64,000 bases of DNA from assembly GCF_910592395.1 (NCBI RefSeq), contig NC_088315.1, positions 5,706,501 through 5,770,500 of the forward strand. The letters run 5' to 3'. The notes beneath the pieces were generated by a model. That model was given only the letters and a program-made list of their open reading frames with translations. It was not told where the DNA came from and ran no database searches. Both the position numbers and the translations under genes were made by a program. The DNA comes from Lineus longissimus. Lineage: Eukaryota > Nemertea > Pilidiophora > Heteronemertea > Lineidae. Positions 10,601 to 23,132 of the stretch are shown here, piece after piece (the stretch's first letter is position 1; every line of letters starts with the position of its first letter).

Positions 10601-13222
10601 ATATGCTCTTGCAGATGTACAAAAATTGTACTACCAGTATTGAAGGTAAGTGTTATATCTCGAAGAAAGAGGATAGCCACGACTAAAGCAACAGCAGATA
10701 AACAAGACGCTCCAGCACGAAACGCATACATGTAGGCTGCTATGGAGCAGACACCAAATTCAAGCACTCGTGAGTAAGATGCCTTTGAATCTTGCAGCAT
10801 TTGATATTTATAAGACCTTTACTGCTGATGCCTCAACAAGGGTTGAACGCAGGTGGCTACCGAATGAATTATTTGCGGGATTGGCGACCTTACCATGATC
10901 TCGCCTGGGCCGTTTCGAAACGGCGCCGACAAATATTTCAAGTAAGGCAGTCAGTGTTTCCTTAAGGGTTGTCCCCCTTGAATTTATTTCTAGGGGAATG
11001 GTAATGCGCCATTTCTATTTTCTCTTTCTTCTAACTGGCTGTAGACGGCCACAGGTTGACACCAAATTTAAAAATTTAAAAAACTAACTATCTTACAAAT
11101 CTATGTGGGTTAATATCGATCCATTGCCAATCAAATTGAATGTTATTTTATTACACCTGGTAGACATCGCTTCCATGGTAACCAAACTTTCCGAACATCC
11201 TAACATCTATTCAAGCTAAGATGTTGTAATTTCCAGCGCACACTACTTTGGTATCATCATCACAATAGAACTTTATCTAAGGCGAAAACAACTCGATTCC
11301 AACCATAGTTGCATGTTCACAAATATATATCGCTGTAGATTTATGCACACAAAACAAGTATAATGGACAGGAACCCATAACATCATTTATATGTGATAGG
11401 TTTCCCAACCTGAACTCCCTACCTCTGTTCATTTGCTTCAAAACAAGCTTTATGACTACCAGACTTCCTAAAATTCCTCAGTATATACGTATACATGTAT
11501 GTTGTTTCCTGCACAAGTTCCCTTCAAAAGTATACAGGTATACATGTGCCGAAAGCTTTGCAGATACTTCTGAAATCTGTATATTATCATAGGCAACTCC
11601 ATGTTCCATTTCTATTCTAAATCGTCCAAAAAGCTTAGTTTTGCACCGAGGCGCTGAAAAGTGTATGCCGCAGTCGAAGTTTATTTAGTAAGACGTTTTC
11701 ACATAACCAGTTCCGTTATTCGAGAATGGATCAGAATGGATCAGAGAATGCTACAGTCAACTCTGGGATGGATCATGTGGCTGGATCTTATTAGAAGTTA
11801 TCTTTATTATCATCTTGGCCGACATCAACCCGGGAACTGCTGCCCGGGAGAAACTGTCCACCAATGTTATTGAAAGCTGCACCAGATCCAACCCGATATG
11901 CCATCCCGGCGAACTTGGTATGTTCTACAGCATCTTGGACTAAATCATAAGGTTAATCGAGGAAGTTATGGTGATGGAATGTGAATAACAAGACCGTTTA
12001 TAAACATTTCATCGGAGTATGATGGGTTCGATTGGATGTAGTGTATGCCAATACGATATTTTGATTTGGTGTCAGAATGAGACCAACCCAAAAACCAGAA
12101 ACTTACTTTGAACTTTTCCCCTTCCCACTTGGCCATTCCCCATTTCGCACGGGCTTTCCAGTGCCTCCTTGTTGGTAGAAACTGAACAACAGATCTCGAT
12201 GACTCCTTTCGAGTTTGAGGAATAGATGATACCCGTTTGGAGTTTGGGGAGAGGTGCGATTAGGAAACTGTAAACGAGTGTTGAAAGTTATGCATCCCTA
12301 TAGACACAAGAAAGGTCCCGTGGGAATGAATTCCACACGAGTTTTACCAGACAATCATCATTTTGTGTCATGGCCAGGTCTCTGCCCTTTGAGGCGGATT
12401 ATGATTTAAAAAAAACACACAACAAATTCGACAACTACATCGTGATTGATTGAACGAGAATTCGTTTTTGTGCTGATTGAACAACAAGGTTCATCCCGGA
12501 AGTTAGTAGGTTTGTTTACCTACTCACCTATTCCCACATCGATGAAAGTTCAGGATTGTTTGTTTCGAGGAACTGCACATTTGGAACTCATTTATACTGC
12601 CCTAGAGGATAGCAGGTACGTACATCATTGAGTTAGTTCAGAGATGTACCACCATTGGTATAGTGGAGAGATCTGAGAGACCAACAAGACTTCATTATGA
12701 AATAATGAGTGGTACAATTTGCGTTGGAGTATCATAGACTTTGGCATGTTTCTTCGTTCGGCAACATATAATATAAGATGTTACTGGGTACATAGTTCAA
12801 AAGCAATGGCAGGTAGCAGATCACTGATTTATTAATTTATTATTCTCCCACGCGAACATGTATATGAGGTACATGTATCTAATTCCAGAAATAAAGATAG
12901 AGACATATCAAGTATAATATTTAGAAGGAAGAATATCACTTCATCTTGGCTTGGTTGCTCAAAACCAAAATTGTTCAATGAAAATATTGAAAGTGATAAC
13001 GTCAAATAACTTCCTGCTCTTGACGAATTCTGGCTTCTCCAAAATTATGAACAGCAATGCTGAAGTCTGCTGGGGTTTCATCCTATGACTACTGCTTCAT
13101 CCTTCGACTAGGTCCAAATTTAGTGAACCTCATTGTCATATGTTTCTGTCTTGCTTTTCTCTCTATAAACCAGACCGTTCATTAAACAACACATATCAAC
13201 TATTGATCTACCAATCGCAAAA
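7683..13222. other. Gene-poor intergenic stretch
   Basis: About 5.5 kb with no reading frame I can tie to a family and no convincing exon chain. Notable only for a GC-rich hairpin block around 8775-8880 and a perfect 16-base palindrome at 10909-10924. The short open frames here (for example around 8486-8896 and 10112-10300) lack splice context and look like chance. Confidence 0.5.
8775..8880. other. GC-rich block with hairpin
   Basis: A sharply GC-rich island in AT-rich surroundings. It contains an inverted repeat at 8834-8852: CCGGCCG, a five-base loop, then CGGCCGG, followed by a G-rich run. It looks like an inserted or structurally constrained segment rather than a CpG promoter, because no gene start is visible next to it. 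Origin unknown. Confidence 0.5.
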
Positions 13223-13265
13223 ATGGCCCAAGGAAAGAATGTTCTCCTCGCTTTTGAACTAGAAG
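13223..13265 (+). other. Possible 5' exon with short upstream ORF
   Basis: An ATG in a strong context (CAAAAATGG) opens 14 codons (MAQGKNVLLAFELE) that run straight into a donor-like GAAG|GTAACG. If spliced to the kinase exon that starts at 14789, the frame would stop at once (GGA TAA), making a short uORF ahead of the kinase start codon. This could be the kinase 5' UTR exon or an unrelated coincidence. Confidence 0.22.
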
Positions 13266-13880
13266 GTAACGTCTTACCGGAGACGGCTACTATAAACCTA
13301 CTTAACCATCGATATAAACTGTTCGTTATACCGTATCGTTAAGTTGATAAATTATTTTGAGATTGATTCGCCCAAGTCTGGCAGATACCTGCTTCAAGAC
13401 ATCAAATTCGTTTAGGAATTATCAACAAAATACTCACGAAACTGACAAGACGATCATATTCCTCTATGCTTTACCGAATACCATCAGTAACTGATCACTG
13501 TGTGTAAATTCTGAAATAAAATCTGATAAAATTTCACTCCCCAACAGTAGGTCACTTTGCAGAGGTTATCCGTTCCTTATCCGTCAACCCATTTTTTTTG
13601 TTCCAGTTTTAGATAGAAAGGTTAATGGGGTTCTTGGCTTTTTTATCGGTGCTTTCCATGATGACTGTCGTATATATGTACATGTATTTGGGTATCGATG
13701 AACAACTCCTATAAGAATTTAGATTCAAGTACACTACACAGTACATATCATTGTTTTGATTGACTTCGACAGCCTGCTGGCTGTGGCTAAGAAGAGGAAG
13801 CTGAGATGATTCGGCCACCGGATGACAAGAGCGAAAGGAACCCTAGGGAAAACTATTATGCAGCACGCGAAGCAGAGCAT

Positions 13881-13893
13881 GGGGGGGGGGGGG
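13881..13893 (+). repeat. G13 homopolymer
   Basis: Thirteen consecutive G inside the LINE remnant, at the point where its reading frame shifts. One of at least nine runs of 13 or more C/G in this window. Confidence 0.95.
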
Positions 13894-14005
13894 TTGGATA
13901 GACGATGTAAAAGATTGAACGGGGAAAAGAACTGGAGACCTGATCCGCCTCGCAAAGGATAGGCAAAAGATGGTGCCGCCATAGCCACGGTCGGCCCCAC
14001 GGGAC

Positions 14006-14034
14006 AGATAGATAGATAGTTAGATAGATAGATA
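14006..14034 (+). repeat. GATA microsatellite
   Basis: About seven copies of GATA with one substitution, directly at the 3' end of the LINE remnant, so it is most simply that element's tail. Confidence 0.9.
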
Positions 14035-14814
14035 TTCTAGTATACACATGTCTTGGTACACAGAGTGAATGGAGAAAGCACTATACCGGAGTTTATCTCC
14101 TGTTGTTGCAGAGGTTTGCCTTTAACTGATGGTAGCGTTCTCATCAGCAGGTAGATAACAAAAACTGCTGATTTAATGCTCGCAATCTGGGCCTGAGTTA
14201 GCAGAATAGTATGTATATCTAGTCAATAGGTCTCTACTGTTAGTTTATTGTTGACGCTGCTCCTGGGAGCATATGTCTTTAGCTACCTGTTGTCTTCGGG
14301 CCGTTTCTAAAGGAATTGATAAGCTGTGAATGCAACCAATTTTTGTGATATACCCCGGGTTATATCAGCGGATTATGTTATTATTGGTGTTGAGAACCAC
14401 ATTACTCCCCGATTCAGTTTCCTGACTTTTACTGTTCTCCATGGAGGAACGATGGAGTAAAGAATCCTGAGAATTCAGAAAGTGATACGTCTTTACAAAG
14501 GAAAAGTACCTGTTTGTTACTGGCTTACATGTAGCTCTGGTTCTGAATCTTTATTTTGAAGTTCAGGAGCCCGATCTTGGAAGTCCAAGGACCCTTGCTC
14601 TTCGTATGTTTTGGGATCTTTTGGGATACCAGATAAGTGAATGGATAGAAGTTTCACAAGTTACATGATATACTGGCGAAATACTCGGAATTACGTGCAA
14701 GATATACAAACAATACTATGCTTTTCCATTCTATGGGATTTAGCTGATTTTTGAATAATTTTGTTGCATTCGTTTACTTCCATTGCAGGATAATTAGTTT
14801 TTCAATGGAACAAT

Positions 14815-17800
14815 ATGAGTGGGGATAATGTAGCGAAACAAGGGCTTGCATGCGGTCCCATTGATAAGCGTCATTCCATGGAGGCTAAACAGACTTCATG
14901 CCCAGGCAAAGGGCATCTTGAAAATGCTCAAAGCAAAGGTTTGGGAGATACAGGAACTTCACCGTCTCCCAAGTGTCACTGCGCGGGAAGCAAAAAGTCC
15001 ACAGGACAAACGAGCAACACCGACAATCAAGAAAGTAGTTCCTCTGTGATAAACAAAGAAACTCGAGGAACGTGTGGCTCAATGAACAAAAAGGAAGAAA
15101 AAGTAGAAACGTCAAAAGTAGAGAAAAACAGCTCAACGGGAAAAGGCGATGAACGGTTATGTAATGCCGAAAAAAAGAACGACGAAGCTGCACCTCCTAC
15201 GGAGGGAAAAACTGATCAACAAACCGATGATGATGTCGTCGGCGCAATGCCACCAAAGACTGAGAGCGGCACAAATGGCCCGAAAGAGAACCACCACAAT
15301 GGTGAGCAAGGACGTCAGTATACGAGGGCATTGAGGTAGGAAAACATATCTCATCCCTCCACCTTAGGCTGCGCCTAATCCTTCTAACATTTCGAAAAGA
15401 ACTGACGCTCCTGTGTCACTTGCGTGGTGCTTCATCTCGTCCTCGACGTCTCGATCAGGCGATCACACCAGTTGTTGTTCTGGTAATGAGACTGCGAGAT
15501 GTTGCAGGAAATCATTCGATTAGATCGATTTTTATACTGATAACACAAATAGTGGGCATTTCTTGCTACTGGGGCCAATGATGGAACAACGAAAGTCCAA
15601 CTACTCCTTCAACGTATCTTAAACACGCATTAACCATGTTTTTCTGCCTAACAGCCAAGCGCCTTGATATAATGTTTTGTCGATGTTTGACTTAACCATA
15701 TTCATTTTCCTGATGGACCTGTTCATTTCTGATGAAATCCAGCCAAACCACTAAAAGTGTGAATTATGAAAACTATGTTGTTTACGTCTGATGCATTCAC
15801 TCCTTGTCTACCACCAGCAGGCAGCGACTCCTTGTCTTTTTGACCACTAAGTCTTTTACGTCACTCGTCTCCCTAATTAAAAAAAACTGAAATCTGTATT
15901 TACCAAGGTCAGTATACTCACTGTGGTCTATGCCATTCCTCGCACCCAGATTGGTATCATACATGACATACACTTATAGTTGTACCTTCCTACCAGACAG
16001 AATTTTATCTCATCCCCGACAGTTTACGTTTTCCTTGCCATCATTCTTTGTAACATAACATCTCTGATAATCAATCATCCTAGCGTTTTTCAATGTTCAG
16101 GGCACCTTACATTCTGGTGTTCTAGTGCAAACAAAGATGTGGTATGGTAGAGTGTCAAGGTACATGTATACCCACATAACAATGTGAAAGCCAGAGTGAT
16201 CAGCTTAAATAACTTCACTTTAATGTTGTGGAATATCATGATTTGTCCTCCACTTACCTGATGGCCGATCTCATTTAGCCCAGTGGATAGTAGGGGAGTA
16301 TGGATTTGTTAAAACTGCATTCGCTTTCGTTGAAATCATGATCAATTTTAAAAGCTTGGCATGCAGCATCGTGGATCATCTGGGAGACTCGAACTCACAA
16401 TCCTCGGCTCATCAGGCCTTTTGTATACCAACATGATTAAAGATGTGCTAAAGGATAAATATTAGGTTACGCTGAAAAATTCAAAGAAATGGCTGTGAGA
16501 AAAGTAATGTCCCTCTAGAAAAACCAACTACAAAACTCAAGAAATAGTTTGGAATTTGCTTCGGAAACCGTTATCGCCCGCAACCAGTTAAACTACCTAA
16601 ACAGCAACAGATTCAACACGTCCGTTTCCCCTTTCTGTTCCCATGGCAAATACGTTCAACTCGTTACTTTTCATTGTTGTTCATCTCTCTCTGTTACTCA
16701 TTGCAGTGCCAAGGTGAAGATGAGTATACGAGTTGACGAATCGGAACCCGACTGGGGTGAGTAGACGATTCTTATCCCCTTAGTGTAGGTCACACACATT
16801 CAGATGAGTATTGCATATATAAAAGTAAAACAGCCTGTCGATCAAACAACGAGGATAATGGTTTCCTTACTAGCAATGCTACGCTTGGAATGTTGGTCGG
16901 ACAGTGGGCTTATTGAATCAAAGTTGGCAACAGAATACGATGTAGGTGCTTTACCTGTATTTTACTTCTAGTATTAGCCAGCTCAAGGGGATATCACGAT
17001 TTAGGTTTTTACTTTCTTAACCACGTAACAAACAAACGAAAGAACTTTTTTTCGAAACAAAATATAAAAAACATCGGAACTGCCGTAACCCAAAAGTTGG
17101 AGCTACAAAGCGATAAGTGCCAAAACGTTACATTAACGGATGCCGAGAGATATTTGAAACTTAAATATGTTGACGGGATAAAACTACAGCTGAGCAGTTC
17201 GCTGTCAACAGTTTCGCTACAGACGATCCACTATGGCTTCATAAGAAATTACGGTGTAACTGTCAGATATGTCTCGATACGGCGATACATGTAGACCTAA
17301 GTCTTAAATAAAGCAGTTGAGTTAATACGTAGAAACACGTATACGTGAAAAGTGAAGCTATGAACTCGGTTTGATACTTCGAAGGCTAACAGATCAAGTT
17401 TACGCATCAACTTAATCAACAATATCATCTACTCCTTAATTGATTGAATTAATCAACCAAGGCCAAGAAGATTAACGTTAGTCATTTTAATTGGCCAGGT
17501 GAAACATCTTTTAGAAACTGATATCAGTAAATCTCAATTCCATGAAAGTCTACTGAATCATCGTCCTCGAAACGATATGCGGTTGCATATCCAAGAAGGC
17601 AGTGCTAACACTGAATTGAATGAATTTTTTCTTGGAAATGATGGCATTTTCTTTCAAAACATTGTATCACGTGACTTATGCTACCTTCTGCTGCTTTCAA
17701 CGCATGCAATTGTTCATGTAGCCTCCCGCAAGGGCGTCCGATTACCGCAGGTGGAATGTTGGCCGTTCGAGGCAAATCCCAGTGGAGCATGGTTCCCATT

Positions 17801-20800
17801 GGAAAGTTCAATGCGATCTCCATTTGTTTTGATCCACTTTCTCAGGGCTAAATAACCTCTTTAAACAGAGATGAAGCCAAAAATATACTGTACAGCAGCT
17901 TTATTGCGCAGTGGATAAATAGCGTAGATTCGAACGCGAGATACGTAGTTCCCAATTTTAACGTACATTCACCATTTTAACGTACATTCCCAATTTTGAA
18001 GTACATGTATATATCTGATGAGCCTCAATTGGGGTAGCAAATTTCCTGAAAAAAAGAACAGCCTATATTCTGTTTAGTATACCTACTTTAATTTCTCTTT
18101 TCAGACACAATTGACATTCCGTTTGAAAAACGTGAGGTGACGATCAAGAAACGTTGGATTGACAAGGAGTACGATGTGAAGGAATTCCTTGGAAGGTAGG
18201 GGATTATAGACGGATGAACGTTGGTAGTGAATACTCTAACGAATTGGGGGTGTGGGGGGGGGGGGGGACATCAGAGATCTTTACCCCAAAATCACAAAGG
18301 TATACGTAACACTATTTGAATTATTTCTTTCTTCTTCATTAATTTTTCAGCGGTAAATTCGGTGAAGTCAAGGCGTGTGTTGAGAAGTCGACGGGGAAGG
18401 ATTTCGCGGCCAAGTTTATCAACACGTACACCCAAGATGACAAGAAGGGTGTCATGACGGAAGTCGAAGTGATGAAGAAACTCCAGCATCCCAGGTTGCT
18501 GCAGCTGTACGATGTGTATGATTCCTCCGATAAGCGGAAAGAGATGTGCCTCATTTTAGAATTGTGAGTGTTTTATTTTTAGAAAAATATCCGTGTCGGT
18601 GTTTTTCTTGTACTTTTGCAAAGGGTTGCATCATAAATATCATAAATATCCAAAATGTCCAAACCACGAAGAAGCATGAGAAAGACTGAAGTTTTGTGTC
18701 TCGTAAACACAGCCTGGTTGCATGCCTACTGCTGCAGATGTTTTGCCGAGATTGTGCATCAACACATACGTTATTCAGGCAGCTAAACGTGGAGTAATGT
18801 AAAAGCAGCCGTAAACTACATTAAGAACATAATGTACCGACAGTCATAGGAAATGCACAAGTGTACAAAACGAGCTTTTGCATTGTTACCAATTCTATGT
18901 TAGCAAAAGCGGAAGCAGAACAATTTTCTACTGATCCCACTGGACAAGCATCTCATATTTTCTCGTTTGTAGAATATCTGGTGGAGAGCTGTTTGAAAGA
19001 GTTGTCGATGATGATTTCTTTCTCACAGAGCGTGCTTGCATGATGTTCGTGAAACAAATCATAGACGGTGTAGCCCACATGCACAGTGTGAATGTATTAC
19101 ATCTAGATCTGAAGGTAAGTAACAGCAACCCAAGATTGGCTGTCTGTAAAACAAGTTCAGAGGAGTGTTTCAAATAATTGTTCAACACACCAACATGCAT
19201 CCTCCCATAGTAGTCTTTGTATCGTGCCTAAAATGCACCAATCAAGGGGTTTGAGTGTATTTTAGAAATGATCCAGAGGCCTGCTGTCATGCTTATTGGA
19301 GGATGTTAGCATGATAAATCCAAAGCATACATAACCATGTATGGTCTCCATTTACTAGTATACCCCACGTGCACGCAACTTGATATGTGGTTGACATCAG
19401 ACCATTCTGAACGAAGCAACATGTTACCAAGACATTTCCCCGTACAATGCAATACGGGTCAGGACGAAGAGAAAGAAAGGCATATCCTAGGGATGGCCAA
19501 AAATCAACTTGCTAGAATACGAGAAGGGGCTAATACGGACATGACAATATCCCTTCATCACGTAATTGCTGTAAGAGAGCGACTTAAACTTTGCTTGAGA
19601 AGATAATACAGCATCTTTAATAGCCTGTATTCTCTATTTCAACGCCAGACCATATCACGTCTGCAGAGCCTCGTATTATAACTAATCTGCCTCTTTTCTT
19701 AGCCTGAAAACATTCTTTGCCTGACGAAGAAAGGCAATGCCATCAAGATAATCGACTTCGGCCTCGCCCATTTCTACGACCCGAAGAAAAAGCTGATGGT
19801 CCTGGCAGGAACGCCGGAATTCGTCGCACCGGAAGTTGTCAAATATGAAGGCGTCAGCCATGCGACGGACATGTGGAGCGTTGGAGTGATATGCTATGTG
19901 TTGTAAGTTATCATAAGGAGGGATTTTAACTCAAGTAGTCATCCTTCTGACATCGTATTCGTGAGCCAGATGGGTTTAGGCGGTCCCTGTGTTCGTAAGA
20001 AGGATATGTTTAGGTTGTCTTTTGCTAAATTTAAACGGAGGTGAAGCCTGGCTCTCCAGAATCTCTCTATGTCATCCCAATACCAATGTACTCAATTTGC
20101 CGGTTCCTCACCCAGTGAGCTTGATCTCACTGAAGTTCACCAAAACAGGATAAAGAAGCATACTAGAGTTTCAAAACGTCATTTTCAGATTATCAGGTCT
20201 CTCCCCATTCATGGGAGATAGCGACATGGAAACACTAGGGAATGTCACGGCGTGCGACTGGTCTTTCGATTTCAAAGAATTCGAGGAAATATCGGACACA
20301 GCCAAAGACTTCATCTCCAAGTTACTAGTTGCAGATCCCAAGAAACGCATGACCAGTGAGGAATCGAGTAAACATTCTTGGTTACAGGTAATGGTGATGT
20401 TTTTGGCATCTAAAAAGAACAAACGCGCTTCGACCACAGTGAAATACTCAAACTAGTATCGAATTTGATTAATGTTTGGATGCAGAAGCCGAGTCGTGTA
20501 ATACAAGATTTGTGTCTTTCAACTTACAGTACATGTACAAGTGATAGGATAATACTATAAACTTCGACAACCACACTACGTGTTCTTGCATTCTGTGGTA
20601 CGTTAACGACTACGCGTATAGATATTACCATGTGCAGTAAGTTGTTCAAGGGATAAAAGCTATAATCTGAAAATTCGATTGATACCAAAAATATTCTTTT
20701 CAGTCATCAACTCTAATGCCAGCAGCAAAAATTGACAAGGCAAGATTAAAGAGGTTCCTGATCAGACGAAAATGGCAGGTACGTAATAGAAGAAAATTAG

Positions 20801-21157
20801 GATGCGAATACTAACTCTGTCTCAGATTTGAGGCAGCGTCGGTAAAAAAATTATATCGGATCACGGAAAAATGTATCTGGAACCTGTGTAGCACGAAGGC
20901 TACACCTTTTTAGATTTTATCTCAGATATAAGCATCGTCAATTAAACATAGAGAACGCCTTTTTGGTCGCCGACTAGTCTCCACATGTATCTTCGTGATT
21001 GTATTTAAAAAGTTCCGTCGTTGTAGTTGAGTGGGCAGTTTACCGTTTGATGGCATATTTTTTATTTCGTTTACAGAAGGCGGTTAACGCAATCCTTGCT
21101 TTATCCCGTATGGGTGTGCACCTCTCCACAAGGAGTGCACCGGGAAGGGAGAACTGA
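14815..21157 (+). CDS. Myosin light chain kinase-like protein kinase (9 coding exons)
   Basis: Ca2+/calmodulin-dependent Ser/Thr kinase of the MLCK type, which phosphorylates myosin regulatory light chain. Exons: 14815-15335, 16707-16756, 18105-18195, 18351-18563, 18973-19114, 19703-19902, 20189-20387, 20704-20778, 21077-21157; 523 residues, all phases agree. Residues 1-190 are Ser/Lys/Thr/Glu-rich and disordered. The kinase domain has GSGKFGEV (220-227), the ATP lysine AAK (K242), HLDLKPEN (335-342, the MLCK-style HLD in place of HRD), DFG (357-359), GTPEFVAPE and DMWSVGVICY. Residues 489-512 (RFLIRRKWQKAVNAILALSR) are a basic amphipathic calmodulin-binding/autoinhibitory helix like that of smooth-muscle MLCK. 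There are no Ig or Fn3 domains and no telokin part, so the layout is like vertebrate MYLK2/3, though the kinase domain also resembles MYLK. The 5' end is preceded by an acceptor at 14787-14788, implying an upstream noncoding exon. Confidence 0.92.
16340..16412 (-). repeat. Possible tRNA-derived SINE remnant
   Basis: In a kinase intron, the reverse strand reads GAGTTCGAGTCTC at 16384-16396, close to a Pol III box B, preceded by GATGAGCCGAGGATTGTG. The A box is weak. It may be a decayed tRNA-like SINE. Confidence 0.3.
18254..18267 (+). repeat. G14 homopolymer
   Basis: Fourteen consecutive G in the intron between the third and fourth coding exons of the kinase gene. Confidence 0.95.
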
Positions 21158-22400
21158 ACAATGGATGATCCTTCAACAGGAAATATTGCTATTTTCTTTT
21201 GGAATCAGTGTTCTATCACAGGCTTTTGTTCAACCATGTTGTTCGAAGAGACTGATTGAGGGTGAGAAATACCTGCAGTGGTGACCGAGGAAAGTTTACC
21301 GGCCTTTTTTCGGACCTTTCCGCGAACTAGACTTTGTTTGCTGTGTGGTGAAGAAGCGCTGCTGACTCCGCAAATCGGCTATTTCCCTGGCCTGAGCTAG
21401 TTTATTTGGAAGTTCAATGTGATATACGAAAATGAATATAGTATGCGAGCCATGCAAACTTCCATTATGTACATGGATGGATATCTTTTAAATAAAATAT
21501 CAAAACTAACATCTTTCAGCGCAAATTGAACCGGTTGCAGTGCGGTCATCAAAAGATACAACGAAGTATTATCCTTCCAGGTATCTTTTATTTGGTAGCA
21601 ATAGGAAGGTGTTCCAACGACGATTGGTTTTTGCAATTTGTTTTTATTAAAGGGATCGATCGATATTCTATGGTGTAACTTGTACCTGTCTTGGGAGAAA
21701 GTGCTCCTGTGTATATTGCACTGGTGTGTGCCTTATTTTTGAGAGAATAATTGTGAGGAAAAAGTGACTCACCGGTGTACAAAGTAATTTTCAAGAGATA
21801 TTTTTTTCACTATTTTTGACATAATTTCGGGGTGGGCATTTTGGAATAAAATATAATGTTTTGAGTGTTTTTGTTTATTATGGGGATCGTTTTTATCAAA
21901 GGTAACGAATCATCTCTGTCTACAGGTCATGAATGTGAGGATCTTAAAAAAACTGCTAAAATTCGTTATGTTTTGTCGGACACCTTATCCATCATGTCAA
22001 GTATAGATTCTTTCATGCATATGAAAGGATTCGTCTTCTCCATCTTGGAGATGGTGCTGCTACCTGTGTTTGAAAATGGATCTGGTGCTCGCAACAGAGA
22101 CTGGTCTGCCGCGTACGAATCTAGCCCATTGAAATAGGCTCCGATCGCTGTACATCGCAATTAATTCATATATCTCTGTGTTTTTTATAAGATTTTTCAA
22201 GAAAAAAATATGTAAACGGGGGGGGGGGGGTTGCCCTACTTGCCTTTCTATACATCATTGCTTCTGTTATCCAAAAACTATGTTCTTATGTTATTCGGAT
22301 TGTTGGAATATACCTTAAAAATCTCTGTAAATGGACATTACATGACTGTATTTAAAAAATGAAAATAAACTGTATAAGCATATGAGAATATAAAACGTGT
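21158..22400 (+). other. Kinase 3' UTR region
   Basis: No further coding sequence follows the kinase stop. AATAAA poly(A) signals occur at 21491-21496, 21845-21850 and 22364-22369, so the transcript could end at several places up to about 22.4 kb. A G13 run lies at 22218-22230. An open frame at 21865-22137 is within this UTR and has no family resemblance. Confidence 0.6.
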
Positions 22401-22870
22401 TTGCTTTTTCAACGGCCGGTGTAGAAGAAGAAAATGTCCCACTAGAAAAAGGGTCCAGCTGGTTGGATTACACTACATGTGTATACGGTTCTAAAGAGGC
22501 CTTTAATATCAATACCTCAGAATTAAAGCGCATAACATAATCCTTTTTTCCCCAGACTTTCTTTTCTAGGACATTTCAAACTTCTACAGCGAATAAACGG
22601 TTGCTTTGTGAGTGCGAGAGGAACGATTCGACCATTTCATTTAAAGGGATACATGTATGTTTGGTTTCGAAGCTCAGATGAATAGAAACCTAACTTTTAA
22701 GAAATCCGAACAGTAGTCGGTGCACTTAGACAGATATACAAATGCTATAAATACAAAGTTCCATCGTGTTTGTTTGCATACCGCACTACGGCATTGTGTC
22801 CAACTGCACTTCAATTTTCCTGGACCACCAATAATTACGAACGCCGTACCCCCTTAAAACAAATGCAATA

Positions 22871-23132
22871 CAGTGTCGGATCTAGGCGGGGGCGTGGGCG
22901 TCGGGTTTTTTTCAAGACTCCTAAAACATACCAAATATTCCGTCAAACATGGAGGTAGAAATTATCTTGAAAACGCATTTCAGAGTTCTAGTTTTCAAAT
23001 TTTTCTGCATGGGGAGGGCCCCTAGACCCCCGTTCGCGCTTCGCGCCTGCGGCGCTCGCAATGTTCAGGCTTTGCCTTCACTTACAACCCCCCCCCCCCC
23101 ACCACCTTTCTAAAAGTCTGGATCCGCCCCTG
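22871..23132. mobile_element. Short non-autonomous TIR DNA element (hAT-like ends)
   Basis: The left end CAGTGTCGGATCTAGGCGGG and the right end, read on the reverse strand, CAGGGGCGGATCCAGACT, are imperfect inverted repeats of the CAGnGGCGGATCcAG type seen on many small hAT-like elements. The interior is GC-rich and repetitive (GCGCTTCGCGCCTGCGGCGC) with a C13 run at 23088-23100 and has no transposase frame. The 8-bp flanks (ATGCAATA, CTATATGC) do not match, so the boundaries are decayed or the ends are slightly misplaced. Confidence 0.55.

Larger units (their letters stand above)
13785..14034 (+). mobile_element. Decayed 3' end of a non-LTR retrotransposon
   Basis: The conceptual translation matches the familiar C-terminal end of LINE-type reverse transcriptase ORFs: a KKRKLR..FGH stretch, then TRAKGTLGKTIM, then (after a frame change at the G13 run at 13881-13893) WIDDVKD, TGDLIRLAKDRQ. 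In-frame stops and the shift show it is dead. It ends in a GATA microsatellite (14006-14034), typical of the simple-repeat tails of several LINE groups. I cannot assign the clade. Confidence 0.7.

Noticed and set aside
10570-10800. Minus-strand hydrophobic frame as a membrane-protein exon
   Set aside because: Has one helix-like stretch but no recognisable family motif and no clean donor/acceptor pair.
17499-17855. 118-codon frame inside a kinase intron
   Set aside because: No family resemblance, no splice context, and it sits in an intron of a well-supported gene.
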